Origin: Glycomyces sambucus
Lineage (GTDB): Bacteria; Actinomycetota; Actinomycetes; Mycobacteriales; Micromonosporaceae
Direction of reading: 5' to 3'
NCBI RefSeq assembly: GCF_900102815.1
Contig: NZ_FNGF01000002.1
Coordinates: 124,001 to 188,000 of the forward strand
Length of the DNA: 64,000 bases
Shown here: piece after piece, positions 51,968-60,164 of the stretch
Layout of the letters: the number at the start of each line of letters is the position of its first letter
Position numbering within the stretch: the stretch's first letter is position 1
Made by a program: the position numbers and the translations under genes
Notes under the pieces: generated by a model
Told to the model about the DNA's origin: nothing
Databases searched by the model: none
Seen by the model: the letters and a program-made list of their open reading frames with translations, nothing else

Positions 51968-52423
51968 CTAGCGCGCGCCGTCCTCGCCGTCGTTCTGCGG
52001 CGGCCGCTGCGCCTCCTCGGCCCGGCGCCGCAGCTCGCCCATGCGCGCCTGCCGCTCCTCCCGGAGCCGCTCCAGCCGCTGGTGCCGCTCGATGCGCTCC
52101 TCCGGCGACTCGGTCCCGCCCAGGATCCGCTTGTCCAGCCACTCCAGGTGCTCGGCGTGCGCGGCCGCGTTGATCGCCCGCACGTCCTGGTAGGCGCCCC
52201 GCAGCGACTCCATCCGCTTGAGCGCGTCGTGGCACTGGGCGATGAGGATCTCGATGTCGGCGTGCTCGTCCTCGTCCGCGTCCGCCCGGCGGGCCTCCAG
52301 CCAGGCGATCCCCTCCCGGATCCGGTCCCGCGCCCGCAGATTGTGCATCGTCAGGTCCTCCACGAGACGGTCGCTCATCTCGAGGAAGCTCAGATGCGGA
52401 TCGGGCCGGTCGTCGGTGCCCAT
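51968..52423 (-). CDS. hypothetical coiled-coil protein
   Basis: A 151-aa charged, almost all-helical protein (RERIEGIAWLEARRAD-like, then ERIERHQRLERLREERQARMGELRRRAEE, a clear heptad pattern at about 105-140). The ATG follows GGAAGGA. It is divergent from the M50 gene. No family recognised. Confidence 0.7.
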   Translation of the reverse strand: MGTDDRPDPHLSFLEMSDRLVEDLTMHNLRARDRIREGIAWLEARRADADEDEHADIEILIAQCHDALKRMESLRGAYQDVRAINAAAHAEHLEWLDKRILGGTESPEERIERHQRLERLREERQARMGELRRRAEEAQRPPQNDGEDGAR

Positions 52424-52527
52424 GGGGCCGTCCTTCCACGAGGAGGTGCCTCTGCCTCCTCTACCATATGCCCGCCGCTAGGATCATCCTTCACCGCGCG
52501 TCCGTTTCACCCCGAAGACGAGGTCCT

Positions 52528-53259
52528 GTGGCACCGATCGAGTCCGTCATCGACACCCTCACCCAGACGCAGGACGCCCCGCCCGTCGGCGTCATGCTCG
52601 CGTGCCTCGCCGCCGCGGCGGCGGCCGTCCTCTCCGCGCCCGTCTGGCGCTGGAGCCGCGGCCTGGTCACCATCGCCCACGAAGGCGGCCACGCCCTCAT
52701 GGCGGTCCTCATGCGCCGCCGCCTCACCGGCATCCGCCTCCACGCCGACACCTCCGGCCTCACCTTCTCCCGCGGCCGCCCCACCGGCTTCGGCGCCGCC
52801 ATGACCCTCGTCGCCGGCTACACCGCCCCGGCCCTGCTCGGCCTCGGCGCCGCCGCCCTCGTCGGCGCGGGCCGGATCGTGCTGCTGCTGTGGATCACGC
52901 TGGTGCTCCTGGCGGTCATGCTCGTGTTCATCCGCAACTGGTACGGCGCGCTGGCGCTCCTCGTCGTCGGCGCGGGCGTGTTCGCCGCGACCTGGTACGG
53001 CAACGCGATCGTGCAGACCGTCGCCGCCTACGCGGGCGTGTGGCTGCTGCTCCTCGGCGCCGTCAAGCCCGTCATGGAGCTGGGGTCGCGCCGCCGCGGC
53101 GGGCGCGGCGCGGGCCAGTCCGACGCCGACCAGCTCGCCGGGATCACCCCGTTCCCGGCCGCGTTCTGGATCTTCGTGTTCATGCTCGCGACGATCGCCG
53201 CCGCGTTCTGGGGCACCTGGATGCTCCTGCCGGTCGACACCTGGCTCGACGCCGCCTGA
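52528..53259 (+). CDS. M50 family membrane metallopeptidase-like protein
   Basis: A 243-aa protein with about six hydrophobic helices. The zinc motif HEGGH is at residues 51-55. The usual second motif (NxxPxxxxDG) is not obvious, so activity is uncertain; this compact group (M50B-like, peptidase M50 in actinobacteria) is common. The GTG start follows GAGG; the earlier ATG is rejected. Substrate unknown. Confidence 0.85.
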   Translation: MAPIESVIDTLTQTQDAPPVGVMLACLAAAAAAVLSAPVWRWSRGLVTIAHEGGHALMAVLMRRRLTGIRLHADTSGLTFSRGRPTGFGAAMTLVAGYTAPALLGLGAAALVGAGRIVLLLWITLVLLAVMLVFIRNWYGALALLVVGAGVFAATWYGNAIVQTVAAYAGVWLLLLGAVKPVMELGSRRRGGRGAGQSDADQLAGITPFPAAFWIFVFMLATIAAAFWGTWMLLPVDTWLDAA

Positions 53260-53274
53260 TCGGCGGGACGGCCG

Positions 53275-55791
53275 CTAGCCGCCGCGCAGCCGCCGGTTCG
53301 TCCACGCGGTCGGCGCGGCCGACGCCGGGTCCTCGGGCCACGGGTGCTTCGGATACCGCCCGCGCATCTCCTTGCGCACCTGCAGGTACGACCCCTGCCA
53401 GAACGACGCGAGGTCGGAGGTCACCGCGAGCGGCCGCCCGGCCGGGTCGAGCAGGTGCGCCCGCACCTGGACGCCGCCGATCCGCGGGATCGCGGCGGCG
53501 CCGAAGAACAACTGGAGCTTCATCGACACCACCGGCCACCCGGTCGCGTAGTCGACCGCGGTCTCGGAGCCGTTGTCGAGGCGGAGCCGGACCGGCGCGG
53601 TCCGCTCCAGGTCCTCCGACCACGGGACCAGGTTCCTGAGCGCGGCGCCCGCCTCGATCCGCTCCAGGTCCCGGCGGCGCCGGGCGCGGCTCCACCACGG
53701 TTCGAGCCAGTCCGGGGAGGCCAGCAGCGCGGCGTCGGACACGTCCGGCCACTGGTCGCCGATCTCCCGGTGGCAGAACGCCATCCGCTCGCGCGTCCGC
53801 CGTGCCGCATCGGTCCACTTGAGCACGTCCAGGCCCTCCTCGCGGAGCCCGTCGAGGAGCGCCGCGCCGACGAGGGCCGGGTCGGGGTCCCGGAGCGGTT
53901 CGGACGCGTCCTCGATCGCCCCGACCATGCGCACCGACCGGGCGGCGACGTCGCGCCGCTCCCGGTCCCAGGCGACGCGCTCCTCGCGCCGCTCGCCCGC
54001 GATCTCGCGCGCGAGCCCGCCGTCGATCGGCACGCCCGCCCTGACCTGGGCCGCGGCCCGGCCGGGGTTCCGGGAGGCGTCGGCGATCGCGAGCCATTCG
54101 CTGCCCGCCAGCGGGGAGCCCTCGGCGCAGACCGCGCCGGTGCCGCCGACGGTGAGCCACTGGCCGCCGCTGCGCTTGGCGATCCGCTCGGGGAACGCGA
54201 GCGCGACCACGGTGGCCGCGGCCTCGTCGTCGCCCACGTGCCGGTCGGTCGCGGGGACCGTGCGGGACAGGCGCTTCACCTCCCGCTCCCACTGCCGGTC
54301 CCGGCTCGCGCGGAGCTGGCGCCATTGTGCGAGCAGGTCGTCGCCGCGGCCGCGCTTGTCGAGCCCGAGCAGGGCCGCGACCTCGGCGGCCTTCACGGAG
54401 CCGACGCGCGCGGCGCCGTCCACGAGCGCCCGCGCCAGCCGCGGATGCAGCCCGGCCCTGGCGAGGACGCGGCCGCGGTCGGTCGCCGCCCCATCGTCGT
54501 CGATGGCGCCCAAGGCTTGCAAGGTCGCCTCGGCGGCTTCGACCGCGCCCGCCGGGGGCGGGCCGGGCAGCGCGAGCTCGGCGACGGGGGTGCCCCAGCA
54601 GGCCGCCTGGAGGCGGAACGCGGTGAGGTCGGCGGCGGCCACGTCGGGCACGGGCTGGGCGGCGCGGCGCAGGTGCTCGGCCTCGCTCCAGCAGCGCCAC
54701 ACCGCACCGGGTCCCTCGCGCCCGGCGCGGCCCGCGCGCTGGTCGGCCGCGGCCCGGGAGGCGGGCGTGGTCGTCAGGCCCGGTAGCCCCCGGGCGTGGT
54801 CGACGACGGGGCGCCGCGCGAGCCCGGCGTCCACGACGATCCGCACCCCCGGCACGGTCAGGCTCGACTCGGCGATGGCGGTGGCGAGGACGACGCGGCG
54901 CCGGTCCCCGGCGCGCATCGCGCGGTCCTGCTCGGCCGGCGACACCGATCCGTGCAACTGATATATATCGGCATCAAGGTGTCTGAGTTGGTCGGCCACG
55001 CGCCTGATCTCGGCGGCACCGGGGAGGAAGACCAGCACGTCGCCGTCGTCCGCGTCCAGGGCCCGGTCGACGATATGTGACACATGACCGAGGAACCTGG
55101 GGTCGACCCGCAGCCCGTCGGGCGGGTCGAGGCGTTCGCGGGGCGGGACCCAGTGCATGGCGACGGGGTGGCGCATCGGCTCGGAGGCGACGGCGGGCGC
55201 GGGCCCCGCGTCCGCGGCGAGGAGGCCGGTCCACAGTGCGACGTCGGCGGTGGCGGAGGCGGCGACGAGGCCGAGGTCGGGCCGCAGGACCTGCCGGGAC
55301 TCGATGAGGAAGGCGCAGGCGGTGTCGGTCTCCAGGTGCCGCTCGTGGCACTCGTCCAGGACCACGAGATCGACGCCGGGCAGTTCGGGGTCGGCCAGGA
55401 GCCGGTTGAGCAGCACCCCGGTCGTGACGACCTCGACCCTGGTGGCGGCGGACCGGCGCGTCTCGCCCCGGATCTGGAACCCGACCCGCTCGCCGGGCTT
55501 CTCGCCGAGGATAGCCGCCATGCGGGCGGCGGCCGCGCGCGTGGCGAGCCGCCGCGGCTCGGCCACGAGGACCCGCCGCTGTGACATATCACGTGTCACA
55601 TATCGCGACCCGTCCGCGGCGCCCGCGTCGATGAGCCCGGCGAGGGCGAGCGGCGCGAGCGTGGTCTTCCCGGTGCCGGGCGGTGCGGCGAGGACCGCGG
55701 TCCCGGTGCGCGCCACGGCGTCGAGCAGGGCGGGCAGCGACTCCCGGATCGGCAGGTCGGGCAGCGCGGGCGGTTGCGGCATGCCGACCAT
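53275..55791 (-). CDS. hrpB: ATP-dependent helicase HrpB
   Basis: An 838-aa DEAH-box helicase of the HrpB group. Walker A PPGTGKTT (about 37-44), DECHER near 150, SATA, then QRAGRAGREGPG, and the C-terminal HrpB region with QLFFG...RAHLLDPAGRPLAVTSDLASFW. The role of HrpB is RNA-related but poorly defined. Two copies of the iterated palindrome lie in the gene and encode residues ~64-71 (YVTRDMSQ) and ~235-239 (HVSHI). The first lengthens the loop between Walker A and motif Ia. Confidence 0.92.
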   Translation of the reverse strand: MVGMPQPPALPDLPIRESLPALLDAVARTGTAVLAAPPGTGKTTLAPLALAGLIDAGAADGSRYVTRDMSQRRVLVAEPRRLATRAAAARMAAILGEKPGERVGFQIRGETRRSAATRVEVVTTGVLLNRLLADPELPGVDLVVLDECHERHLETDTACAFLIESRQVLRPDLGLVAASATADVALWTGLLAADAGPAPAVASEPMRHPVAMHWVPPRERLDPPDGLRVDPRFLGHVSHIVDRALDADDGDVLVFLPGAAEIRRVADQLRHLDADIYQLHGSVSPAEQDRAMRAGDRRRVVLATAIAESSLTVPGVRIVVDAGLARRPVVDHARGLPGLTTTPASRAAADQRAGRAGREGPGAVWRCWSEAEHLRRAAQPVPDVAAADLTAFRLQAACWGTPVAELALPGPPPAGAVEAAEATLQALGAIDDDGAATDRGRVLARAGLHPRLARALVDGAARVGSVKAAEVAALLGLDKRGRGDDLLAQWRQLRASRDRQWEREVKRLSRTVPATDRHVGDDEAAATVVALAFPERIAKRSGGQWLTVGGTGAVCAEGSPLAGSEWLAIADASRNPGRAAAQVRAGVPIDGGLAREIAGERREERVAWDRERRDVAARSVRMVGAIEDASEPLRDPDPALVGAALLDGLREEGLDVLKWTDAARRTRERMAFCHREIGDQWPDVSDAALLASPDWLEPWWSRARRRRDLERIEAGAALRNLVPWSEDLERTAPVRLRLDNGSETAVDYATGWPVVSMKLQLFFGAAAIPRIGGVQVRAHLLDPAGRPLAVTSDLASFWQGSYLQVRKEMRGRYPKHPWPEDPASAAPTAWTNRRLRGG
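55072..55088. repeat. iterated palindrome copy l, inside hrpB
   Basis: CGATATGTGACACATGAC. Core matches on the left, shortened right. In frame it encodes HVSHI of the helicase. Confidence 0.6.
55580..55603. repeat. iterated palindrome copy m, inside hrpB
   Basis: TGTGACATATCACGTGTC, then ACATAT. It contains two overlapping half palindromes and encodes YVTRDMSQ in the loop after Walker A. Confidence 0.7.
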
Positions 55792-55938
55792 TGTCGCCGA
55801 GCCGGCGCGGATCCGCCCCGCGGCCGGGAGGGGTGTGCCGTACCGCCGCCGGGCCCGGCGCGGGGCACCTGCACGGTCCGGCCTGGACGCGGTTCACTGT
55901 GCGTGCCGCGGTCCCCGCCCGAGGGCGGGAACCTGCGG

Positions 55939-57516
55939 TCAGACGTCGCCGCCGAGGTTCCCGTCCGGGCAGGCGTCGTCGTTGGCGATGTACTCCAGCT
56001 CGATCGGGGTGTCGTAGCCGACCTCGGCGCCGCCTTCGGGCGACTGGGAGACGACCTCGCAGGTGTCGTACTCCTCGCCCTCGGGGGCGAGCGGCGAGAC
56101 CGAGACCTCGTTGAAGCCCTCGTTCTCCAGCTCGTCGAGGGCGTCCCTGACGTCCTGGCCGGTGTAGTCGTCGAGGTCGGTGAGCGGAGGCTCGTCCTCG
56201 GAGGTCTGCTCCTCCTCCTCGGTGTTCTGGTCCTCCTCCTCTTCCCCGCCGTTGTCCTCGCCCTGGCTGTCCTCCTCGGCCTCGGAGGTCGTGGCCTCCT
56301 CCTCGGCGGCCGCGGTGGTCGTGGCGGTGTCCTCGGCGGCGCCCGACGGGTCGTCGTCCTCGTTGTCCCAGGGGGACCACATGAACAGGGCGATGAGGAT
56401 GACCGCGACACCCGCGATCGAGACGAGGATCGGCCCGGTCGGGTTCCGCTTGGGCTGCTCCGCATCACGCGGAGGCGGCAGCGGCCGCTCGCCGGCACCG
56501 CCGGCGCGGTACTGGCCGGTGCCCGCCGCGGGCCCGTAGTCGTCCTGGAACTGCTGCTGCATCGGGCTGGTGTGCGCGGCGACGACGCCGGCGCCCATGG
56601 CCGCGCCCATCGCCCCGCCGGCAGCGGGGCTCATGACGCGCGTGGACTGCGGCGACTGCGAGGGCGGTGGAGAGGCGAGGATCGCGGTCGTGCCCCCGGT
56701 GCCGCCGGCGCGGCACACGCGGGCGAGCTCGGCGGCCGAGGAGAAGCGCTGGCGCGGGTCCTTCGCGAGGCACCGCATGATGATGTTGGCGACCGGGCCG
56801 GGGACGTCGGCCGGGAGCGGGGCGGGCTGGCCGGTGAGGTGCCCGGCGATGGCGGCGGTCGGCTCGTTGCCCGCGAACGGCGGGCGCCCGGCGAGGGCCT
56901 CGTAGCCGACGATGCCCAGCGAGTACACGTCGGTCGCGCCGGTGAGCTGCGAGCCTTGGAGCTGCTCGGGCGAGGCGTACGCGAGGGTGCCCATGACGGT
57001 GCCGGTCTCGGTGAGTCCGGCGCCGCCCTTGGCCGCGGCGATGCCGAAGTCGACGATCTTGACGCTGCCGTCCTCGTTGACGAGGAGGTTGCCGGGCTTG
57101 ATGTCGCGGTGGATGATGTGGGCCTGGTGCGCGACGTCGAGGGCTTCGGCGGCCGAGGCCATGATCTTCAGGGTCTCGTTGGGGGACAGGCGCCTGCGCT
57201 GGCGCAGGACGTTGTCGAGCGCCTGGCCGCGCACGAGCTCCATGATGAGGTAGGAGACCAGGCCCTCGGGGGCGTGCTCCTCGCCGTAGTCGTAGAGGGC
57301 GACGATCCCGGGGGACTGGAGCTGGGCGACCGCCTGCGCCTCCTGGTGGAACCGGGCCCGGAACCGGTCGTTGCCGGACAGTCCGGAGTGGAGCAGTTTG
57401 ACGGCGACGATGCGGTTGAGCCGGGTGTCGGTCCCGCGCCACACCTCGCCCATGCCGCCCGCCGCCAGGCGCTGTTCAAGGCGGTAACGGCCAGCGATCA
57501 GGTTCCCGGGTTCCAC
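55939..57516 (-). CDS. serine/threonine protein kinase with one PASTA domain
   Basis: A 525-aa kinase. The kinase domain (10-270) shows GGMGEVW, VAVKLL, HRDIKPGNLL, DFGIA and the APE-like ASPEQLQGSQ. A Gln/Pro/Gly-rich juxtamembrane region follows, one transmembrane helix (about 363-383), a very acidic Glu/Asp/Thr linker, and a single C-terminal PASTA domain (LDDYTGQDVRDALDELENEGF...) outside the cell. PknB usually has 3-4 PASTA repeats. The GTG start is preceded by GAGGCTGAGGG. Upstream are two giant hairpins. Confidence 0.93.
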   Translation of the reverse strand: MEPGNLIAGRYRLEQRLAAGGMGEVWRGTDTRLNRIVAVKLLHSGLSGNDRFRARFHQEAQAVAQLQSPGIVALYDYGEEHAPEGLVSYLIMELVRGQALDNVLRQRRRLSPNETLKIMASAAEALDVAHQAHIIHRDIKPGNLLVNEDGSVKIVDFGIAAAKGGAGLTETGTVMGTLAYASPEQLQGSQLTGATDVYSLGIVGYEALAGRPPFAGNEPTAAIAGHLTGQPAPLPADVPGPVANIIMRCLAKDPRQRFSSAAELARVCRAGGTGGTTAILASPPPSQSPQSTRVMSPAAGGAMGAAMGAGVVAAHTSPMQQQFQDDYGPAAGTGQYRAGGAGERPLPPPRDAEQPKRNPTGPILVSIAGVAVILIALFMWSPWDNEDDDPSGAAEDTATTTAAAEEEATTSEAEEDSQGEDNGGEEEEDQNTEEEEQTSEDEPPLTDLDDYTGQDVRDALDELENEGFNEVSVSPLAPEGEEYDTCEVVSQSPEGGAEVGYDTPIELEYIANDDACPDGNLGGDV

Positions 57517-57581
57517 CCTCAGCCTCTTTCGTCATCGGAGCAGGGCACGAAGGTGAGCTTAGTCGGGTGCCGCGAGCGCGC

Positions 57582-57637
57582 CCTCGTCGAGCCCGCTGGG
57601 ACTCGCGTCCATGCGAGTCCCAGCGGGCTCGACGAGG
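57582..57637 (-). terminator. giant hairpin 1 between msrB and kinase
   Basis: 25-bp perfect inverted repeat: arms 57582-57606 and 57613-57637 (CCTCGTCGAGCCCGCTGG...), 6-nt loop GTCCAT. It is one of two tandem hairpins in the 237-bp gap. It may terminate msrB or form an mRNA structure upstream of the kinase; no U tract. Confidence 0.7.
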
Positions 57638-57660
57638 AGGAAGACCCCAGCTCAGAGCGC

Positions 57661-57712
57661 GATCACCGCTTCGGTGCGGTCGCGCTCTTGCGACCGCACC
57701 GAAGCGGCGATC
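57661..57712 (-). terminator. giant hairpin 2 between msrB and kinase
   Basis: Arms 57661-57683 and 57690-57712 (GATCACCGCTTCGGTGCG...), 23 bp with one A/C mismatch (a U-G wobble in the minus-strand RNA), 6-nt loop GCTCTT. It is 42 nt from the msrB stop codon. Confidence 0.75.
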
Positions 57713-57753
57713 ATGATGCCGCACCGAGACTTGTTGCGGCTCAAGCGAAATAC

Positions 57754-58167
57754 CTAAGCGGCCTGGTCCTCGACCGGCTCCAGCGTCAGGCTGATCGAGT
57801 TGATGCAGAAGCGAGCGTCGTCGGGGTTGTCCCAGCCCTCGCCGTAGAAGACGTGGCCCAGGTGCGAGTCGCAGTTGGCGCAGCGCACCTCGGTGCGCTG
57901 CATGCCGAGGCTGTCGTCGGTGAGCAGCCGCACCTTGTCGCCGGCCATGGGCGTCCAGAAGGACGGCCACCCGCAGCGGGAGTCGAACTTCGTGTCGGAC
58001 GCGAACAGCTCGGCGCCGCACGCGCGGCAGCGGTAGACGCCGCGGCGCTTCTCGTCGACGTACTCGCCCGTCCAGGGCGCCTCGGTGCCGCCTTCGCGCA
58101 GCACCCGGTACTCGTCGCGCGTGAGCTTCTCGCGCCACCGCTCGTCATTTCCGCGTTCTGGACCCAT
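57754..58167 (-). CDS. msrB: peptide-methionine (R)-S-oxide reductase
   Basis: A 137-aa MsrB. Zinc Cys47-Cys50 and Cys96-Cys99 (RCRACG, CANC), catalytic Cys121 in RFCINS, and resolving Cys65 in SRCGWPSFW. It reduces methionine-R-sulfoxide in proteins with thioredoxin. No msrA is adjacent. The ATG start lacks a strong ribosome-binding site. Confidence 0.95.
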   Translation of the reverse strand: MGPERGNDERWREKLTRDEYRVLREGGTEAPWTGEYVDEKRRGVYRCRACGAELFASDTKFDSRCGWPSFWTPMAGDKVRLLTDDSLGMQRTEVRCANCDSHLGHVFYGEGWDNPDDARFCINSISLTLEPVEDQAA

Positions 58168-58271
58168 GCCCCCAGTCTAGGACCTGCCGGGGCGGACCGG
58201 TCCCGGCCGCGCGACGGGCCCGGGCGCCCGAGCCCGCGCCGCTCTGTGACGGGGCGGCTAGGATTTGGCGC

Positions 58272-59300
58272 ATGCGGTACCTCCTTGGCGACTACACCAC
58301 TGAAGGCGGCCCCGGTCTGGTCGCGGCCGGACCCGACGGGCTCGGCGAGCCGGCGGCGGTGGTGAACCCGTCGTGGGTCCACGTCGGGCCCGAAGCGGTC
58401 TACACCCTGACCGAGACCGAGCCGGGTTTCGCCGGTGCCTGGCACCTGAGCGAGGACTTCGCGCTCGACCGCGCCGGGCAGGGCCGCTCGACCGGCGGCA
58501 ACAACCCGTGCCACGCCACGGTGGACCCGTCGGGGCGCTGGCTGCTGGTCGCGAACTACGGCTCCGGTGAGGGCGCGGGCGCCTCGGTCGCGTCGCTGCC
58601 GATCGGGGAGGACGGCACGCTCGGCGAGGCCGCCGACGTCTTCCGGCTCTCCGGTTCGGGCCCGGTGCCCGACCGCCAGTCCGGCCCCCACGCCCACCAA
58701 GTGGTATGTCACATGTCACGCGTGCTGGTGGTGGACCTGGGCTCGGACCGCATCCACGCGCTCGACCTCGGCGAGGACGGCACCCTGACCCCGGCCGCGA
58801 CCACGCAGCTCGAGCCCGGGTTCGGGCCGCGCCACCTCGCGTTCGTGGGCGACCGGGCGGTGATCGCGGGGGAGCTCGCGAACGCGTTCGCGGTCGGCTC
58901 CTATGACGACCGCTCCGCCACGTTCTCTTTCGGGCCCGCGGTGCCCCTGCCCACGGGTGAGGCCGTGGACTTCGCGGCGATGCCCGACATCGGCCTCGAC
59001 GAGGACGCCCCCGGGTCGCTGCCGGCCGCGGTGGTCCCCGACCCCGAGCGCGGCCTCGTCTACATCACCGTGCGCGGCCCCGACCAGCTCGCCGTGGTCG
59101 ACCCGGCGACGAGCACGCTGGTCCGGTCGGTCCCGGTCGGCGCGGCGTGGCCGCGCGACGCGGTGCTCACCGGCGACGGCACGCTCCTGGTCGCGTGCCA
59201 GCACGGCGGGGTGGTGACGCGGGTCGACCCGACCGGCGAGCGGCCGCCCGTCACCGAGTGGACCGTGCCCGGTGTGACGTGCGTGGCGCCTCTCACATAG
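58272..59300 (+). CDS. lactonase family protein (beta-propeller, 6-phosphogluconolactonase-like)
   Basis: A 342-aa seven-bladed propeller of the YbhE/Pgl type: NPCHATVDPSGRWLLVANYGSG, GPHAHQVV and GPRHLAF are conserved. It would hydrolyse 6-phosphogluconolactone or a related lactone. Residues 146-149 (CHMS) come from an iterated palindrome that replaces the usual TDPGGR-like turn after HAHQVV. The ATG is 7 nt after TAGGAT (58259-58264), so it is probably leaderless. Confidence 0.87.
   Translation: MRYLLGDYTTEGGPGLVAAGPDGLGEPAAVVNPSWVHVGPEAVYTLTETEPGFAGAWHLSEDFALDRAGQGRSTGGNNPCHATVDPSGRWLLVANYGSGEGAGASVASLPIGEDGTLGEAADVFRLSGSGPVPDRQSGPHAHQVVCHMSRVLVVDLGSDRIHALDLGEDGTLTPAATTQLEPGFGPRHLAFVGDRAVIAGELANAFAVGSYDDRSATFSFGPAVPLPTGEAVDFAAMPDIGLDEDAPGSLPAAVVPDPERGLVYITVRGPDQLAVVDPATSTLVRSVPVGAAWPRDAVLTGDGTLLVACQHGGVVTRVDPTGERPPVTEWTVPGVTCVAPLT
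58701..58720. repeat. iterated palindrome copy n, inside the lactonase gene
   Basis: GTGGTATGTCACATGTCACG: a near-consensus half plus core, in frame, encoding VVCHMSR. Confidence 0.75.
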
Positions 59301-59339
59301 CCAAACTTGCGTGATCTGCAAAATTTCATCCTGGGCATC

Positions 59340-59368
59340 TTGTGAACACCGGCGACCCCCGTTAGTGT
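59340..59368 (+). promoter_or_regulatory. promoter of TetR-MMPL pair (leaderless)
   Basis: TTGTGA (59340-59345), 17-bp spacer, TAGTGT (59363-59368), with the ATG 6 nt further on. The preceding AT-rich GATCTGCAAAATTTCATC is a possible operator area. Confidence 0.65.
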
Positions 59369-59374
59369 TACGTC

Positions 59375-59992
59375 ATGGCCGAATCGACCGGACTCCGCGA
59401 GCGCAAGAAGGCCGCCACCAAGGCGGCCCTCAGCGAGGCAGCGCTGCGCCTGGCGATCGCCAAGGAGGGCATCGAGTCGGTCACCGCCGAGGAGATCGCC
59501 GCCGAAGCCGGCGTCTCCACCCGCACCTTCCACAACTACTTCCCCTCCAAGGAAGCCGCGCTCCTCTACGACTTCCACGAGACCACCGGCCGCCTCCTCG
59601 CCGACCTGCGCGAGCGCGCCCGCACCCAGCCGATCTGGGACGCCTTCCGCGACGCCACGATCGACATGCACTTCGACGAGAAGTTCGACATCGACGACAT
59701 GCGCTGCCGCGAGCAGCTCATCCACTCCTCGCCCTCCCTCATCAAAGAGCAGTCCGGCCAGTTCATGGAGCTGTTCGCCGAGGCCATCGACATCGTCGCC
59801 GCCTCCACCGGCACCAGCAAGGACGACCTCTACCCGCGGCTCCTCCTCGGCGCCGCCCTCGTGACCATGAAGTCCTCGACCGAGCACTGGCTCTCCGACC
59901 CCGGCGAACGCACCCTCGCCGAGGCCATCACCGAGGCGTTCGCACTCTTCGAACGCGGCATCACCCAGCCGCCGCCCGCGCCCGCGACCTGA
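59375..59992 (+). CDS. TetR/AcrR family regulator of the MMPL pump
   Basis: A 205-aa TetR repressor. The HTH is AEEIAAEAGVSTRTFHNYFPSKEAAL near residues 38-63. It lies directly upstream of an MMPL transporter on the same strand (172-bp gap), the usual arrangement for local control of such pumps. ATG leaderless. Confidence 0.9.
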   Translation: MAESTGLRERKKAATKAALSEAALRLAIAKEGIESVTAEEIAAEAGVSTRTFHNYFPSKEAALLYDFHETTGRLLADLRERARTQPIWDAFRDATIDMHFDEKFDIDDMRCREQLIHSSPSLIKEQSGQFMELFAEAIDIVAASTGTSKDDLYPRLLLGAALVTMKSSTEHWLSDPGERTLAEAITEAFALFERGITQPPPAPAT

Positions 59993-60164
59993 ACCGCCCG
60001 GACGCCCGAACGCACAACTGAACAAGGAACCACCAGGAAACCCACCGCCGACGACGCTGTCGGCGAACACCACCCGACCGGTCCCGCCGCACACACACCC
60101 ACCGCGCTGCCGTGCAGCGCACCCTCTGGCGGGGCCGGCCAATCATCCGATTGGAGCACCCACC

